Both the position numbers and the translations under genes were made by a program. 64,000 bases of DNA from Micromonospora sp. NBC_01813 (GTDB taxonomy: Bacteria; Actinomycetota; Actinomycetes; Mycobacteriales; Micromonosporaceae): NCBI RefSeq assembly GCF_035917335.1, contig NZ_CP109067.1, positions 6,943,001 to 7,007,000 on the forward strand, read 5' to 3'. A model generated the notes under the pieces. It was not told where the DNA came from, searched no databases, and saw only the letters and a list, made by a program, of their open reading frames with translations. Position 1 is the stretch's first letter; each line of letters starts with the position of its first letter. Below are positions 48,603 through 58,668 of this stretch, one piece after another.

Positions 48603-50654
48603 TCAGTAGATGCGACGGCCGCGCGCGTCCGGGACGCCGGACTTGCGGAAGAAGTACGTGTTGATCTGATCGCGCCACTCCCGAGCTGAGCGCACCTGCT
48701 CGTCGAGACGTTCGGCAACCCGCGCGTACAGGGCTGGGTCGAGGCCGGCGTCGGCGAGCCGCTGCCACCGCTCGCGGATGGCCACCGCCTCGTCGGCCCC
48801 GGCGAAGTGGGTGTCGTAGATGTGCTGGATCACCGTCGACCCGCTGTGCAGCAGATGGCCGTACGGCACGTGGTGGAAGAAGAGCAGCAGCTCGTCGGGG
48901 CAGTCGGTGAGCGACTCGTACACGTCCGCCCAGGGTTTCGGGTACTGGCCGGCGAATCCGGTGCCGGTGGCCCGGGTCCGGTCCACGCCGACGCCGTCAC
49001 GGTCGGCGAAGTGGTACGTCCCCCACTGGGAGTACTCGTACCCGTCGACGGCAGGACCGTAGTGGTCGGCAGGGCGGACCATGAAGCCGACGCCGAGCGG
49101 GGCGGTGTACCGCTCGTAGGTGTGCCACGAGCCGTCCATCATCGCGTGCAGGGTCTGCCGCAGCTTGGCCGGATCGCCGACGGAGCCGGCCGGGAAGGTC
49201 AGGTCGATCCACTCGTCGAGCAGCACCGCCGGGTCGGTGGTCGGGTCCCAGCCGAGCCGGCCGAACGCGTACAGGTTGGCCTGGGCCAGCGGATGCCCGC
49301 ACCAGAACGGGTCGTCACCGACGTTCGAGACGGCGGCCAGGGTGCCGCCACGGGCGGCGACCGCCGCGACGGAGGAGCCCAGGTCGCCGTCGTCGTCCAG
49401 GCTGTCGCCGTCGAACCGGAAGCCGAGCACCTCACTCCACAGCGGACCGAGATAGCAGACGTGCCGCTGATGCCCGGTGTACTCCTGGGTCACCTGCAAC
49501 TCGACGGCCAGCCGGGTGGCCGGCATGGCGCCGATCACCGGCGACACCGGTTCGCGGGTCTGGAAGTCGAGCGGCCCGTACTTGACCTGCACGATCGCGT
49601 TGTCGCGGAACTGGCCGTCGAGCGGGGCGAAATGGTCGTACGCGGCCCGCGCCCGGTCGGTGGAGCGGTCCCGCCAGTCCTGCCGGTGGTCGTAGACGAA
49701 CGCCCGCCAGTGCACCACCCCGCCGTGCGGGGCGAGGGCGTCGGCGAGCATGTTCGCGCCGTCGGCGTGGTGGCGGCCGTACGCGAACGGACCGGGCTGG
49801 CCCTCCGAGTCGGCCTTCACGACGTACCCACCGAAGTCCGGCACCGCCCGATAGACCTTGGCGGTGGTGGCCGCCCACCAGTCGCGGACCGCCGGGTCGA
49901 GCGGGTCGGCGGTGGGCAGCCCGCCGAGCACCAGCGGCGCGGCGAACGTCACCGACAGGTGCAACCGGATTCCGTACGGGCGGAAGACGTCGGCGATCGT
50001 GACGACGTCGTCGAGCCGGTCGGTGAGCAGTCGGGCCTCGGTGCGTCCGACGTTGACGTTGTTGATGGTGATCGCGTTGACGCCGCTGGCGGCGAGTAGC
50101 CGGGCGTACGCGCGCAGCCGGCCGAGGTCGGTGGTGATCGCGCCGGCGCGCCAGAAGAGCGACCCGCCCGAGTAGCCCCGCTCGACCTGCCCCATCACCG
50201 GGTGGACGTCGATGTTGTCCCAGTGGTCGAGCATCCGGCGCCGCATCGCCGGCCGGTGCAGCTGGGTGGCGAGGTCGCCGCCGAACGCGGACTCGCCGAG
50301 CCGGATCAGGTGGAACAGTCCGTACAGCAGCCCGGGTGGGGCGTCGGCGGTCACGGTGGTGAGGCCACCGGCGCGGCCGATGGTGTAGCCCTCGTCGCCG
50401 AGGTCGCCAGCGGCGGCGTCGGCGACCCTGCTGGGCGCGGCGCCGGTCAGTGCCAGCAGCAGGTCCGCGTCGCCGTCGACCGACAGGCGGGTCACCGAGC
50501 CACCGAAGCTGGCGCAGGCGGCCCGCACCTCGGCATGGACGGTGTCGACAAGCAGACCGTCACCGGAGATCAGGGTGCGCCGCGATCCGATCGCGCGCAG
50601 CGCTCCGGCCGGCAGCCAGGCTGGATGAACTGTGGTCCGCAGTGCATCGCTCAC
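48603..50654 (-). CDS. Alpha-glucuronidase, glycoside hydrolase family 67
   Basis: A 683-residue cytoplasmic enzyme of normal GH67 length, without signal peptide. It removes 4-O-methyl-glucuronic acid from xylo-oligosaccharides. Typical segments: MLDHWDNIDVHPVMGQVERG at the barrel start, PDFGGYVVKADSEGQPGPF with catalytic acids, and RDNAIVQVKYGPLDFQTREP. GGAGGAG before GTG 50654 fixes the start. It completes the xylan set of this window (GH10, CE7, GH39) but stands alone, 30 kb from the transporter operon. It is divergent from the DUF456 gene. Confidence 0.95.
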   Translation of the reverse strand: MSDALRTTVHPAWLPAGALRAIGSRRTLISGDGLLVDTVHAEVRAACASFGGSVTRLSVDGDADLLLALTGAAPSRVADAAAGDLGDEGYTIGRAGGLTTVTADAPPGLLYGLFHLIRLGESAFGGDLATQLHRPAMRRRMLDHWDNIDVHPVMGQVERGYSGGSLFWRAGAITTDLGRLRAYARLLAASGVNAITINNVNVGRTEARLLTDRLDDVVTIADVFRPYGIRLHLSVTFAAPLVLGGLPTADPLDPAVRDWWAATTAKVYRAVPDFGGYVVKADSEGQPGPFAYGRHHADGANMLADALAPHGGVVHWRAFVYDHRQDWRDRSTDRARAAYDHFAPLDGQFRDNAIVQVKYGPLDFQTREPVSPVIGAMPATRLAVELQVTQEYTGHQRHVCYLGPLWSEVLGFRFDGDSLDDDGDLGSSVAAVAARGGTLAAVSNVGDDPFWCGHPLAQANLYAFGRLGWDPTTDPAVLLDEWIDLTFPAGSVGDPAKLRQTLHAMMDGSWHTYERYTAPLGVGFMVRPADHYGPAVDGYEYSQWGTYHFADRDGVGVDRTRATGTGFAGQYPKPWADVYESLTDCPDELLLFFHHVPYGHLLHSGSTVIQHIYDTHFAGADEAVAIRERWQRLADAGLDPALYARVAERLDEQVRSAREWRDQINTYFFRKSGVPDARGRRIY

Positions 50655-50762
50655 GCGATCTCCTCCCCAGGCTGAGGACATTCTTCCTGATCCGTCGATC
50701 GAGCGCAGCCTTCGGCAGCGCCCGGATTGGCCGTACTGGCGTCCGTCGGTCACCCTGTCAGG

Positions 50763-51263
50763 GTGGATCTCAACGACACGCAGTCCCTGGTCACCCTGCT
50801 CAGCGGGCTGGCCATCCTGGTCGGGCTGATTGGCGTGGTCGTGCCGATTCTGCCTGGGCTACTGCTCTGCTGGGCCGGGGTGCTCGGCTGGGCGATCTTC
50901 AGTGACGCGGGCGGCGGCAAGTGGCTGATCGTTCTGGCCGCCACCGTGGTCACCGTCGGCGGCACGGTCATCAAGTACCTGTGGCCGGGTCGGGACCTCA
51001 AACGGGCCGGCGTACCCAACCAGTCGTTGCTGATCGGTGGTGCGCTGGGGCTCGTCGGCTTCTTCGTCGTCCCGGTGCTCGGTCTGGTCATCGGCTTCGT
51101 GCTCGGGGTGTGGCTCGCCGAGCGGCTGCGGCTCGGTGACTTCGCCGCGGCCTGGCCGGCGACGAAGCGGGCGGTGCTGGCGGTCGGCTTGGCCATGCTG
51201 ATCGAGTTCACCGCCGGGCTGACCCTCGCCGGGCTGTGGCTGCTCGGTCTGTTGACGGCGTGA
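50763..51263 (+). CDS. DUF456 membrane protein
   Basis: A 166-residue membrane protein with about four to five helices (LVTLLSGLAILVGLIGVVVP, WLIVLAATVVTVGGTVIKYL and others). The conserved GVPNQSLLIGGALGLVGFFV and the small-residue-rich helix packing match DUF456. Function unknown; relatives may be channels or lipid-handling proteins. The start GTG 50763 is weakly supported. It is upstream of the metal island on the same strand, but a promoter and operator separate them. Confidence 0.82.
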   Translation: MDLNDTQSLVTLLSGLAILVGLIGVVVPILPGLLLCWAGVLGWAIFSDAGGGKWLIVLAATVVTVGGTVIKYLWPGRDLKRAGVPNQSLLIGGALGLVGFFVVPVLGLVIGFVLGVWLAERLRLGDFAAAWPATKRAVLAVGLAMLIEFTAGLTLAGLWLLGLLTA

Positions 51264-51346
51264 CCGACCGGGTCGGGATGTCGACGGTGCCGGTCTAGGA
51301 CGTGTGTCGAGCCAGACAGGGGGGACCCCTATCGCGACTAGATGAA

Positions 51347-51359
51347 AACGATTATCGTT
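51347..51359. promoter_or_regulatory. Fur/Zur-type operator 1
   Basis: AACGATTATCGTT is a perfect 13-bp palindrome 46 bases before the first anchor-repeat gene. An identical copy lies at 52854-52866. Flanking bases (ATGAA before, GGCAT after) extend the partial symmetry. Actinomycete Zur and Mur sites are AT-rich palindromes of this length in metal-uptake promoters; that this one binds Zur is inferred from the zinc-type neighbours. Confidence 0.8.
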
Positions 51360-51404
51360 GGCATCCGGTGATCCATCAGGGATCGCCGGGAAGGAGTCTG
51401 TCTC

Positions 51405-52091
51405 GTGTTGACCGCAACCCGCCGTCAGGCCACGGCTGCGCTGGTGACCGGTGCCGCGATGATCGCGGCCCTGGTCGTCTCGGCCGCTCCGGCGCAGGCC
51501 CACGGCACGACGTTGCCGGTGGTCCTCTCTGCCGGCCACGTCGATGTGATCGAGGTGGAGTACGAGGACGGCGAGCTGGAGCTCGCTGTCCACGACGACA
51601 CCGTCGAGCCCGGCGTGCACCGCCATCACGAAGACGTGATCTTCGTGGTCAAGCCCCAGGCCAAGACCACTGTCCCCGGTGACCCCGCCTTCGGCTTCCT
51701 CGGCACCGCCGGCTCGCGGGTCTGGGTTCTGCCGCAGGTGGAGAACGAGGACCTGCTCTACGCCGGCATCGCCACCGAGGAGCTGGAAGAGGGCGTCTTC
51801 GAAGGCGACTCGCTCGACCTCACCGTGCAGCAGCTGATCAGTGCCCCCAGCTCCGGCCAGGTGGCGATCTACACCGAGGACCTGTTCGGGCAGCCGACCG
51901 TGCTGGCGAACAGCCGCGACGGCCTGCCGGACGTCGTCGACCTGCCGGTCGGCGACCACCTGCACGCCAACTGGGCCTTCAGCAAGGCCGGTGTCTACCT
52001 GCTCAAGGTCAAGGCCAGCGCCACCCTGGCCGGCACCACGACCGTCGTCGAGTCCGACTCGGTCTTCCTGCGATTCGTCGTCCTGCCGTGA
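51405..52091 (+). CDS. Exported single-repeat choice-of-anchor M protein
   Basis: 228 residues. Signal peptide about 1-33 (AALVVSAAPAQA). One TIGR03769-type repeat makes up the rest: SAGHVDVIEVEYEDGELELA, VHDDTVEPGVHRHHEDVIFV, FGFLGTAGSRVWVLPQ, and the signature DHLHANWAFSKAGVYLLKVK. GHVD and HLHANW supply His/Asp that may bind metal. There is no anchor at its end, so it should be free or bound to partners. AAGGAG precedes GTG 51405, and a Zur-type palindrome lies just upstream. It is followed after 29 bases by a similar protein. Confidence 0.9.
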   Translation: MLTATRRQATAALVTGAAMIAALVVSAAPAQAHGTTLPVVLSAGHVDVIEVEYEDGELELAVHDDTVEPGVHRHHEDVIFVVKPQAKTTVPGDPAFGFLGTAGSRVWVLPQVENEDLLYAGIATEELEEGVFEGDSLDLTVQQLISAPSSGQVAIYTEDLFGQPTVLANSRDGLPDVVDLPVGDHLHANWAFSKAGVYLLKVKASATLAGTTTVVESDSVFLRFVVLP

Positions 52092-52120
52092 ACCGGGCCG
52101 GATCGGAAGGGAGCAGTGTG

Positions 52121-52777
52121 ATGAACCTCCGTACCCGCCGCTGGTCGGCCGGAGTCGCGTCGAGCGTGCTGGCCGCGGTGCTGACGCTTGCCGTGCCTGC
52201 CGCACCGGCACAGGCCGCCATCATCGAGCTGACCAGCGGTCATGTCGACGTCCTTGACGTGGACCATGTCGCCGGTGGGTCGATCGTGGTCAGGGTCGGC
52301 GACGACACCGGCTCGACCACCGTCTACCGGGATCCGTCCACCGTGGTCTTCAAGGTGCCGGCCGCCGCGAACGTCGCGGTGCCGTCCGGCTCGGCCTGGT
52401 CGTTCCTCGGCACCGCCGGCTCCGCCTACGTCCTGCCGCAGACGAACACGGCCGGTCTGCTCTGGGCCGGTTGGGACACCACCGGCGTGGCCAGTGGTGC
52501 CCTGCAGTTCAACCGGGTCGTGTTCAAGCTGACCGACGTGCAGGGGCCGGGCGGGTTCAGCGTCTTCACCGCCTCCGGCGGCACCCCCACCGTGCTGTTC
52601 GACAGCGGCAACGGCCTGCCGGACAGCCTCAACGTCAACCGCAACACCCACGCCCACCTCAACTGGGGCTTCGACGTCGCCGGCACCTACGTGGCGACCT
52701 TCGAGGTCAGTGGCGTGCGTACGTCGAACGGGCAGCCGGTGAGCAGCACCGAGGAGTTCACCTTCGAGGTCGGCTGA
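52121..52777 (+). CDS. Second exported single-repeat choice-of-anchor M protein
   Basis: 218 residues. Signal peptide to PAQA (about 33). One anchor-M repeat: SGHVDVLDVDHVAGGSIVVR, SFLGTAGSAYVLPQ, GPGGFSVFTASGG and THAHLNWGFDVAGTYVATFE. GGAAGGGAG precedes ATG 52121; GTG 52088 overlapping the previous stop is possible. It shares the operon and probably the operator of the preceding gene. A hairpin at 52792 ends the transcript. Together the two are small diffusible versions of the repeat found in the larger surface proteins downstream. Confidence 0.88.
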   Translation: MNLRTRRWSAGVASSVLAAVLTLAVPAAPAQAAIIELTSGHVDVLDVDHVAGGSIVVRVGDDTGSTTVYRDPSTVVFKVPAAANVAVPSGSAWSFLGTAGSAYVLPQTNTAGLLWAGWDTTGVASGALQFNRVVFKLTDVQGPGGFSVFTASGGTPTVLFDSGNGLPDSLNVNRNTHAHLNWGFDVAGTYVATFEVSGVRTSNGQPVSSTEEFTFEVG

Positions 52778-52791
52778 CCCTTCGGTCACCT

Positions 52792-52837
52792 CGTCCAGCC
52801 GGCGTCGATCGTCAGCAAGGTCGGCACCGGCTGGACG
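52792..52837 (+). terminator. Terminator after the two small repeat proteins
   Basis: CGTCCAGCCGG (52792-52802) pairs exactly with CCGGCTGGACG (52827-52837) around a 24-base loop. It separates the first Zur-type transcript from the second operator at 52854. Confidence 0.7.
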
Positions 52838-52853
52838 CCTAAAGCGATATGAC

Positions 52854-52866
52854 AACGATTATCGTT
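52854..52866. promoter_or_regulatory. Fur/Zur-type operator 2
   Basis: AACGATTATCGTT, the same 13-bp palindrome as at 51347, lies 51 bases upstream of the substrate-binding lipoprotein start. Two identical operators before two neighbouring transcripts argue strongly for one metalloregulator of the Fur family. Confidence 0.82.
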
Positions 52867-52916
52867 TGCGTGGTACGGTGCTGCTCGCGGAGTCGTCGAA
52901 GAGGGGTTGGTGCAGC

Positions 52917-54494
52917 GTGCGCGGCGTACGGTGGCTCATCGGGCCGACCCTGCTGGCCGCCAGCCTGACCGGCTGCGCGGCCCCACCGGCGCTGCGCGCC
53001 GACGACGACCGCGTCCAGGTCGTCACCACCACCGGCATCCTGCGCGACCTGGTCGACAACGTCGGCGGGGACCGGGTCGCGGTCACCTCCCTCGTCCCCG
53101 ACGGCGCCGACCCGCACGCCTACGAGCCATCGCTGCGCGACGTGCGCGACGTCGTCTACGCCGACGTCGCCTTCAGCAACTACCTGCTGCTGGAGGAGCA
53201 CGCCATCATCAAGGCCCTCGACGCCAACCTGCCCGATGGCGTGCCGAACATCTCGCTCGCCGAAGGCGCGGTCAAGTACGCCGCCGAGATCATCCCGCTG
53301 GTGGAGAACGTCGCGCTGGACACCATCTGGCTCGGCATGCGGGTACGCGGCACCGGCGCGACGTACGGCGCCGACCGCGCCTCCGACATCCTGCTGCACG
53401 GCACCGCGGTCACCGGCCCCGGCGCGATGACCGCCTACCTCACCGAGTCGTTCGGCAACGCGGCCATCTACCTCGACTCGTCCGACGGCTTCGACGCCGC
53501 CACCGGCTACCGGGACGACACCGCGACCCTGCCCCCCGACGCGCACACCCACATGAGCTGGGCGTTCACCGAGCCCGGCATCTACCGGCTGACCATGGCG
53601 GCCCAGCTCGCGGTCACCCCCGACAGCCGGCCGGTCCGCCTCGGCGAGCAGACCTTCACCTTCGCCGTCGGAGTCGACCCGCACAGCGTGCCGGGCATGC
53701 CCGACGCCACCGTGCTGCGCGGTGGCCACGCCGACGTGACCGTCGACCTCGACGCCGCCGCGCGCGGCGAGTCCCCGCTCTACCTGCTCGCCGACCCGCA
53801 CGGCAGCGGCGACGTCCACCAGGACGTGCACGACCCGGCGGACACGGTGATCGAGGTGCCGAACAAGGCGCTCGCCGAGGTGCCGGCCGGCCCGGCGTTC
53901 CGGTTCCTCGGCCGACCCGGCACCCAGATCCACCAGCTGCCGCAGGCAGTGCTCGGCAAACACGTGCACGGCGAGATCGACCCACACCTGTGGCAGAACG
54001 TCCGCAACGTCATCTCCTACACCGAACTGATCCGCGACACCCTGATCGGCGTCGACCCGGCCGGTGCCGTCGAGTACCGGGAGCGGGCCACCGCGTACAT
54101 CGCCGAGCTGACGGCGCTCGACGACTACGTCCGGGACACCATCGCGCAGATCCCACCCGGTCGTCGGCACCTGATCACCACCCACGACGCGTTCGGCTAC
54201 CTCGGTGCCGCGTACGACGTGCAGATCTCCGGGTTCGTCACCCCGCACCCGGCCGCCGAGCCGAGCCTGGCCGACCGGCGCCGGCTGACCGAGACGATCC
54301 GCAACCTGCGGGTGCCGGCGGTGTTCCTGGAACCCGGCCTGCGGTCCCGGTCGTCGACGCTGACCGAGCTCGCCGATGACCTCGACGTACGGGTCTGCGA
54401 GATCTACGGCGACACCTTCGACGACCGGGTGACCAACTACGTCCAGATGATGCGGTTCAACGCCGAGTCGCTCCGCGACTGCCTGGCACCATGA
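52917..54494 (+). CDS. Metal-binding lipoprotein of ABC transporter with inserted anchor-M repeat
   Basis: 525 residues, about 200 longer than ordinary ZnuA. Lipobox LTGC at Cys20. The ZnuA-like N-lobe (30-130) has VTTTGILRDLVDNVGGDRVA and His67 in DPHAYEP. The C-lobe (350-525) has His357 (IDPHLW), His423 (TTHDAFGYLG) and Asp499 (EIYGDTF), a complete 3His/1Asp site for zinc or manganese. Residues about 135-345 are anchor-M sequence in permuted order: the C-terminal half (AHTHMSWAFTEPGIYRL) comes before the N-terminal half (RGGHADVTVDLD to FLGRPGTQIHQLPQ). It is the TIGR03772 type. GTG 52917 after GAGGGG gives the signal peptide. Confidence 0.92.
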   Translation: MRGVRWLIGPTLLAASLTGCAAPPALRADDDRVQVVTTTGILRDLVDNVGGDRVAVTSLVPDGADPHAYEPSLRDVRDVVYADVAFSNYLLLEEHAIIKALDANLPDGVPNISLAEGAVKYAAEIIPLVENVALDTIWLGMRVRGTGATYGADRASDILLHGTAVTGPGAMTAYLTESFGNAAIYLDSSDGFDAATGYRDDTATLPPDAHTHMSWAFTEPGIYRLTMAAQLAVTPDSRPVRLGEQTFTFAVGVDPHSVPGMPDATVLRGGHADVTVDLDAAARGESPLYLLADPHGSGDVHQDVHDPADTVIEVPNKALAEVPAGPAFRFLGRPGTQIHQLPQAVLGKHVHGEIDPHLWQNVRNVISYTELIRDTLIGVDPAGAVEYRERATAYIAELTALDDYVRDTIAQIPPGRRHLITTHDAFGYLGAAYDVQISGFVTPHPAAEPSLADRRRLTETIRNLRVPAVFLEPGLRSRSSTLTELADDLDVRVCEIYGDTFDDRVTNYVQMMRFNAESLRDCLAP

Positions 54495-54504
54495 GGAGGC
54501 ACCA

Positions 54505-55433
54505 GTGAAGTCGATCGGCCTGTCGGTGGCCGTGTCCGCGCTGCTTGCGATGACGCTGGCGGCTCAACCCGGCTCAACCGACCCGACGTCGAACCAGCCT
54601 GACCCGGCGTTGGACCAGTCGATCGCGCCGGATCAGCCGGTCGCCGACGAACCGGCGGTGCTCGCCGCCGGCCACGTCGACCTCGGACCGCGCTACGTCG
54701 ACGACGAGTGGACCCTGCTGATCCACGACGACGCGGCACAGCCGGTGTGGCGGGACCCGGACCGGACCGTACTGCAGGTCACCGACGCCGCGCTGCAGAC
54801 CGTCCCGGACGACCCGGTGTACGGCTTCCTCGGCGTGCCGGCCGGCACCCAGGTGCACGTGGTGCCGCAGGTGCAGCACCCCGACGTGGTGTGGGTCGGC
54901 TGGAACACCCAGGACCCCCGGGTGATGCAGACCATCGACCGTGGCGTGACCCTGGAACTGGCCGATGTGGACGGGCCCGGCGACGTCACCATGTACCTGC
55001 AGGCCGGCACGTTCAGCGAGCCGCAGGTGCTGTGGCGCTCCACCGAGCCGCCCGGCCAGCCGATGTGGGTGGAGGTCAACACCCACACCCACGCCAACTG
55101 GGTGTTCACCGCCCCCGGGGTGTACCTGGTCGCGGTGCGGGTCAGCGCCGACCTGGTCGGTGGCGCACAAGTCTGGGCCACCCGGCATCTGCGGTTCGCC
55201 GTCGGCGACGCCACCAGCACCGACGACGCGCTCGCCGCCCAGCCCGGCGAGGTCGCGGCCGTGCCGCCGAGCGCCGGGCCGGACGCCGACGAGCCGGGTA
55301 GCACCGGTGGCACCGGGCCGTGGCTGGTCGTCGGCCTCGTCGTGGTCGCCCTCGGCCTGGCCGTCGCGCTGATCGTCGTGGTGCTGCGCGGCCGGGCGGT
55401 ACGCCGCCGCGTGGAGCAGGAGCGTACCCAGCC

Positions 55434-55437
<4 letters not shown>
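54505..55437 (+). CDS. Membrane-anchored choice-of-anchor M protein
   Basis: 310 residues. Signal peptide about 1-20, an acidic Pro/Asp spacer, then one anchor-M repeat (AAGHVDLGPRYVDDEWTLLI, YGFLGVPAGTQVHVVPQ, THTHANWVFTAPGVYLVAVR). The C-terminus has a Gly/Pro/Ser spacer, one membrane helix (WLVVGLVVVALGLAVALIVV) and a basic tail, without a sortase motif. GGAGG precedes GTG 54505, ten bases after the binding-protein stop. Its stop overlaps the ATPase start (GTGA). It probably holds a repeat next to the transporter on the membrane face. Confidence 0.88.
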
Positions 55438-56176
<739 letters not shown>

Positions 56177-56177
<1 letters not shown>

Positions 56178-57067
56178 TGCCGATCACCGACTTCCTCACC
56201 GATCTGGTCAACCCCGATCTCGCCTTCCTGCCGAAGGCGCTGCTGATCGCCGTCATGTCCAGTGTGGTCTGCGGCGTGGTCGGCTGCCATGTGGTGCTGC
56301 GCGGGATGGCGTTCATCGGTGACGCGGTGGCGCATGCCGTGTTCCCGGGGTTGGCGGTCGCCTTCGTGCTGCAGGGCAGTCTGGTGCTCGGCGGCGCGGT
56401 CGCCGGGATCATGACCGCGTTGCTGATCGCGCTCTTCGCCCAGCACCGGCGGGTCAAAGAGGACTCGCTGATCGGGGTCTTCTTCGTGGCCGCGTTCGCG
56501 CTCGGCATCGTGATCATCTCCCAGGCGCCCGGGTACGCCGGGTCGCTGCAGCAGTTCCTGTTCGGCTCGATCACCGGCATCCCGGACCGGGATCTCTACA
56601 CGGTCGGGTTCACCGGGCTGGCGATCCTGGCAGTGGTGTTCCTGCTGCACAAGGAGCTGGTCGCGGTCAGCCTGGACCGGGAGATGGCCCGCTCGGTCGG
56701 ACTGCCGGTGTTCTGGCTGGACATCGCGCTCTACGTCCTGGTCACCCTCGCGGTGGTGATCTCGCTGCAGACGATCGGCAACATTCTCGTACTGGCGCTG
56801 TTGATCACGCCGCCGGCCGCGGCCCGGCTGCTCACCGACCGGCTCGGGCTGATGATGCTGCTGGCGCCGCTGATCGGCGGGTGTTCAGCCCTGGTCGGGC
56901 TCTATCTGTCGTGGAGTTACGACCTGCCGGTGGGCGGGACGATCGTGCTGGTGGCGACCGCAGTGTTCCTGCTCGCCTGGGTGTTCGCGCCACGACACGG
57001 TCTGCTGGCCCGGCGCTGGCGCGACCTGACCGCCCGCCGCCGGCCGGCCGTAGCGGCAATCAAATGA
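56177..57067 (+). CDS. Permease of the anchored-repeat metal ABC transporter
   Basis: A 296-residue inner-membrane protein with eight to nine helices of the ABC-3 (ZnuB/MntB) family: VVLRGMAFIGDAVAHAVFPG near the N-terminus, GSLQQFLFGSITGIPDRDLY in the middle and ALLITPPAAARLLTDRL later. It forms the zinc or manganese channel. ATG 56177 follows the ATPase stop as TGATG. The TIGR03770 subgroup occurs in actinobacteria with anchor-repeat proteins, as here. Confidence 0.95.
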
Positions 57068-57108
57068 TCACGCCCCGCGCCACCTCGGCGCGGGCGAGGG
57101 GAGGAAAC

Positions 57109-58578
57109 ATGAGAACGACAGGTGCCCGCGGTTTCGCGGCCCTGATCGGCGCGGCGGTGGTCGCCGGTGGCGTGCTGCTCGCGCCGACCGCCGCCGCCGC
57201 CCAGGAAAAGGTGGTGCTCGCCAAGGGCCACACCGACGCCATCGACGTCCACTACCACGACGGCGAGCTGTCCCTGGAGGTACACGACGACACGGTCAGC
57301 CCATCGGTCAGCCGGGACCCGGCCGACGTGATCTTCCAGGTGCTGCCCGAGGCCGCCATGGCGGTGCCGGCCGACCCCCGGTTCGCCTTCCTCGGCCCGG
57401 CCGGATCCACGATCTGGCTGCTGCCGCTGACCCAGGACCAGAACCTGCTCTGGCCCGGCTGGAACACCACCACCCTCGGCGCCGGCACCTTCGCCGGTGA
57501 CCAGGTCCAGATCAGCCTCGTCGACGTCGCCGGTCCCGGCACCGTCTCGGTGTTCACCCAGGACAGCTTCGGCAGCCCGCTGATGAAGTTCCGCAGCGAC
57601 GACGGGCTGCCGGACACCATCGACGTGCCGATCCGCACCCACGCCCACGCCAACTGGGCGTTCAGCGCCGAAGGTGACTACACGCTGACCTTCCAGGCCG
57701 ACGCGACGCTGACCGACGGCACCACGGTCAGCACCGGACCGGTCGACTACTCGTTCGTGGTCGGCGAACTCGGCGGCACCGGCCCGGACACCGTGCTGAC
57801 CGTCAGCGGCATGGCCGACGAGTACCAGCCGGGCGACACCGTCACCCTGCAGGCGGTGCAGACCCCGCAGACCGAGCTGGACCACTACCACTGGTTCAGC
57901 CGCTGCCCCGGCTCCGACGATTTCGCCATCATCTCCGGCGAGGTCGGAGCGTCGTACAGCTTCACCGCCACCCGCGAGCTCAACGCCTGCGAGTACCAGG
58001 CGAAGCTCTACGACGACAACCACGCCGTCGTCGCCACCAGCGAAGAGGTCTGGCTCTGGGTGGCGTTCGCGCCGACCGACCCGGGCACGTCGCAGACCAT
58101 CACCGCCACGATCGACCCGACCCAGGGCGCCCTGGTGATCAGCGTCGACCCGAACGACCGCAGCGTCGTCCTGCCGCCAGCGCAGCTGTCCAGCGCCGGT
58201 GACACCTGGGAGAGCAGCGGAAGCCTGCGTCCGGTCACCGTCACCGACACCCGGGCCGGCACCCCCGGCTGGAGCGCCTCCGGTCAACTGCCGGACAACT
58301 TCACCGGGCCGGACGGCGCCACCTTCAGCTCCGGCTACCTCGGCTGGACCCCGCAGGTGGTCGACCAGTCCACCGGCCAGGGCGTCGTCGCCGGACCGGT
58401 CGTCGCGCCGTACGTCGTCGGCGTCGGCGGCGGACTCGGTGCCAGCGCCGTCCTCGGCTCGGCACCCACCGGCTCCGGCCGGGGCACCGCGACCCTCTCG
58501 GCCGGCCTGCGACTGAGCCTGCCGACCGAGACCGCACCCGGCACCTACACCGCGACCCTCACCCTCACCGCGATCTGA
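57109..58578 (+). CDS. Exported anchor-M repeat protein with WxL-like C-terminus
   Basis: 489 residues. Signal peptide about 1-33 (LLAPTAAAAQ). Residues 34-225 are an anchor-M repeat (AKGHTDAIDVHYHDGELSLE, FAFLGPAGSTIWLLPL, THAHANWAFSAEGDYTLTFQ). An Ig-like segment with a Cys pair follows (about 230-330). The last 155 residues resemble WxL-type domains: PVTVTDTRAGTPGWSASGQL, YLGWTPQVVDQ and a terminal beta strand TYTATLTLTAI. No sortase motif or helix at the end. GAGGGGAGG precedes ATG 57109. The next gene encodes a DUF916 protein, the expected WxL partner, so this protein may be held on the wall through it. Confidence 0.85.
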   Translation: MRTTGARGFAALIGAAVVAGGVLLAPTAAAAQEKVVLAKGHTDAIDVHYHDGELSLEVHDDTVSPSVSRDPADVIFQVLPEAAMAVPADPRFAFLGPAGSTIWLLPLTQDQNLLWPGWNTTTLGAGTFAGDQVQISLVDVAGPGTVSVFTQDSFGSPLMKFRSDDGLPDTIDVPIRTHAHANWAFSAEGDYTLTFQADATLTDGTTVSTGPVDYSFVVGELGGTGPDTVLTVSGMADEYQPGDTVTLQAVQTPQTELDHYHWFSRCPGSDDFAIISGEVGASYSFTATRELNACEYQAKLYDDNHAVVATSEEVWLWVAFAPTDPGTSQTITATIDPTQGALVISVDPNDRSVVLPPAQLSSAGDTWESSGSLRPVTVTDTRAGTPGWSASGQLPDNFTGPDGATFSSGYLGWTPQVVDQSTGQGVVAGPVVAPYVVGVGGGLGASAVLGSAPTGSGRGTATLSAGLRLSLPTETAPGTYTATLTLTAI

Positions 58579-58596
58579 CGATCGCGGCGAGAGGTC

Positions 58597-58635
58597 GGGC
58601 CGGGCGATGACACCGTGCCGGCCATCGCCCGGCCC
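58597..58635 (+). terminator. Hairpin between the WxL-like and DUF916 genes
   Basis: GGGCCGGGCGATG (58597-58609) pairs exactly with CATCGCCCGGCCC (58623-58635), loop 13 bases. It may partly end the ABC operon and lower expression of the two genes that follow; no U-tract is present. Confidence 0.65.
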
Positions 58636-58668
58636 TTCCATCCCTTTCGCGAACGGATCACCCCCCGC

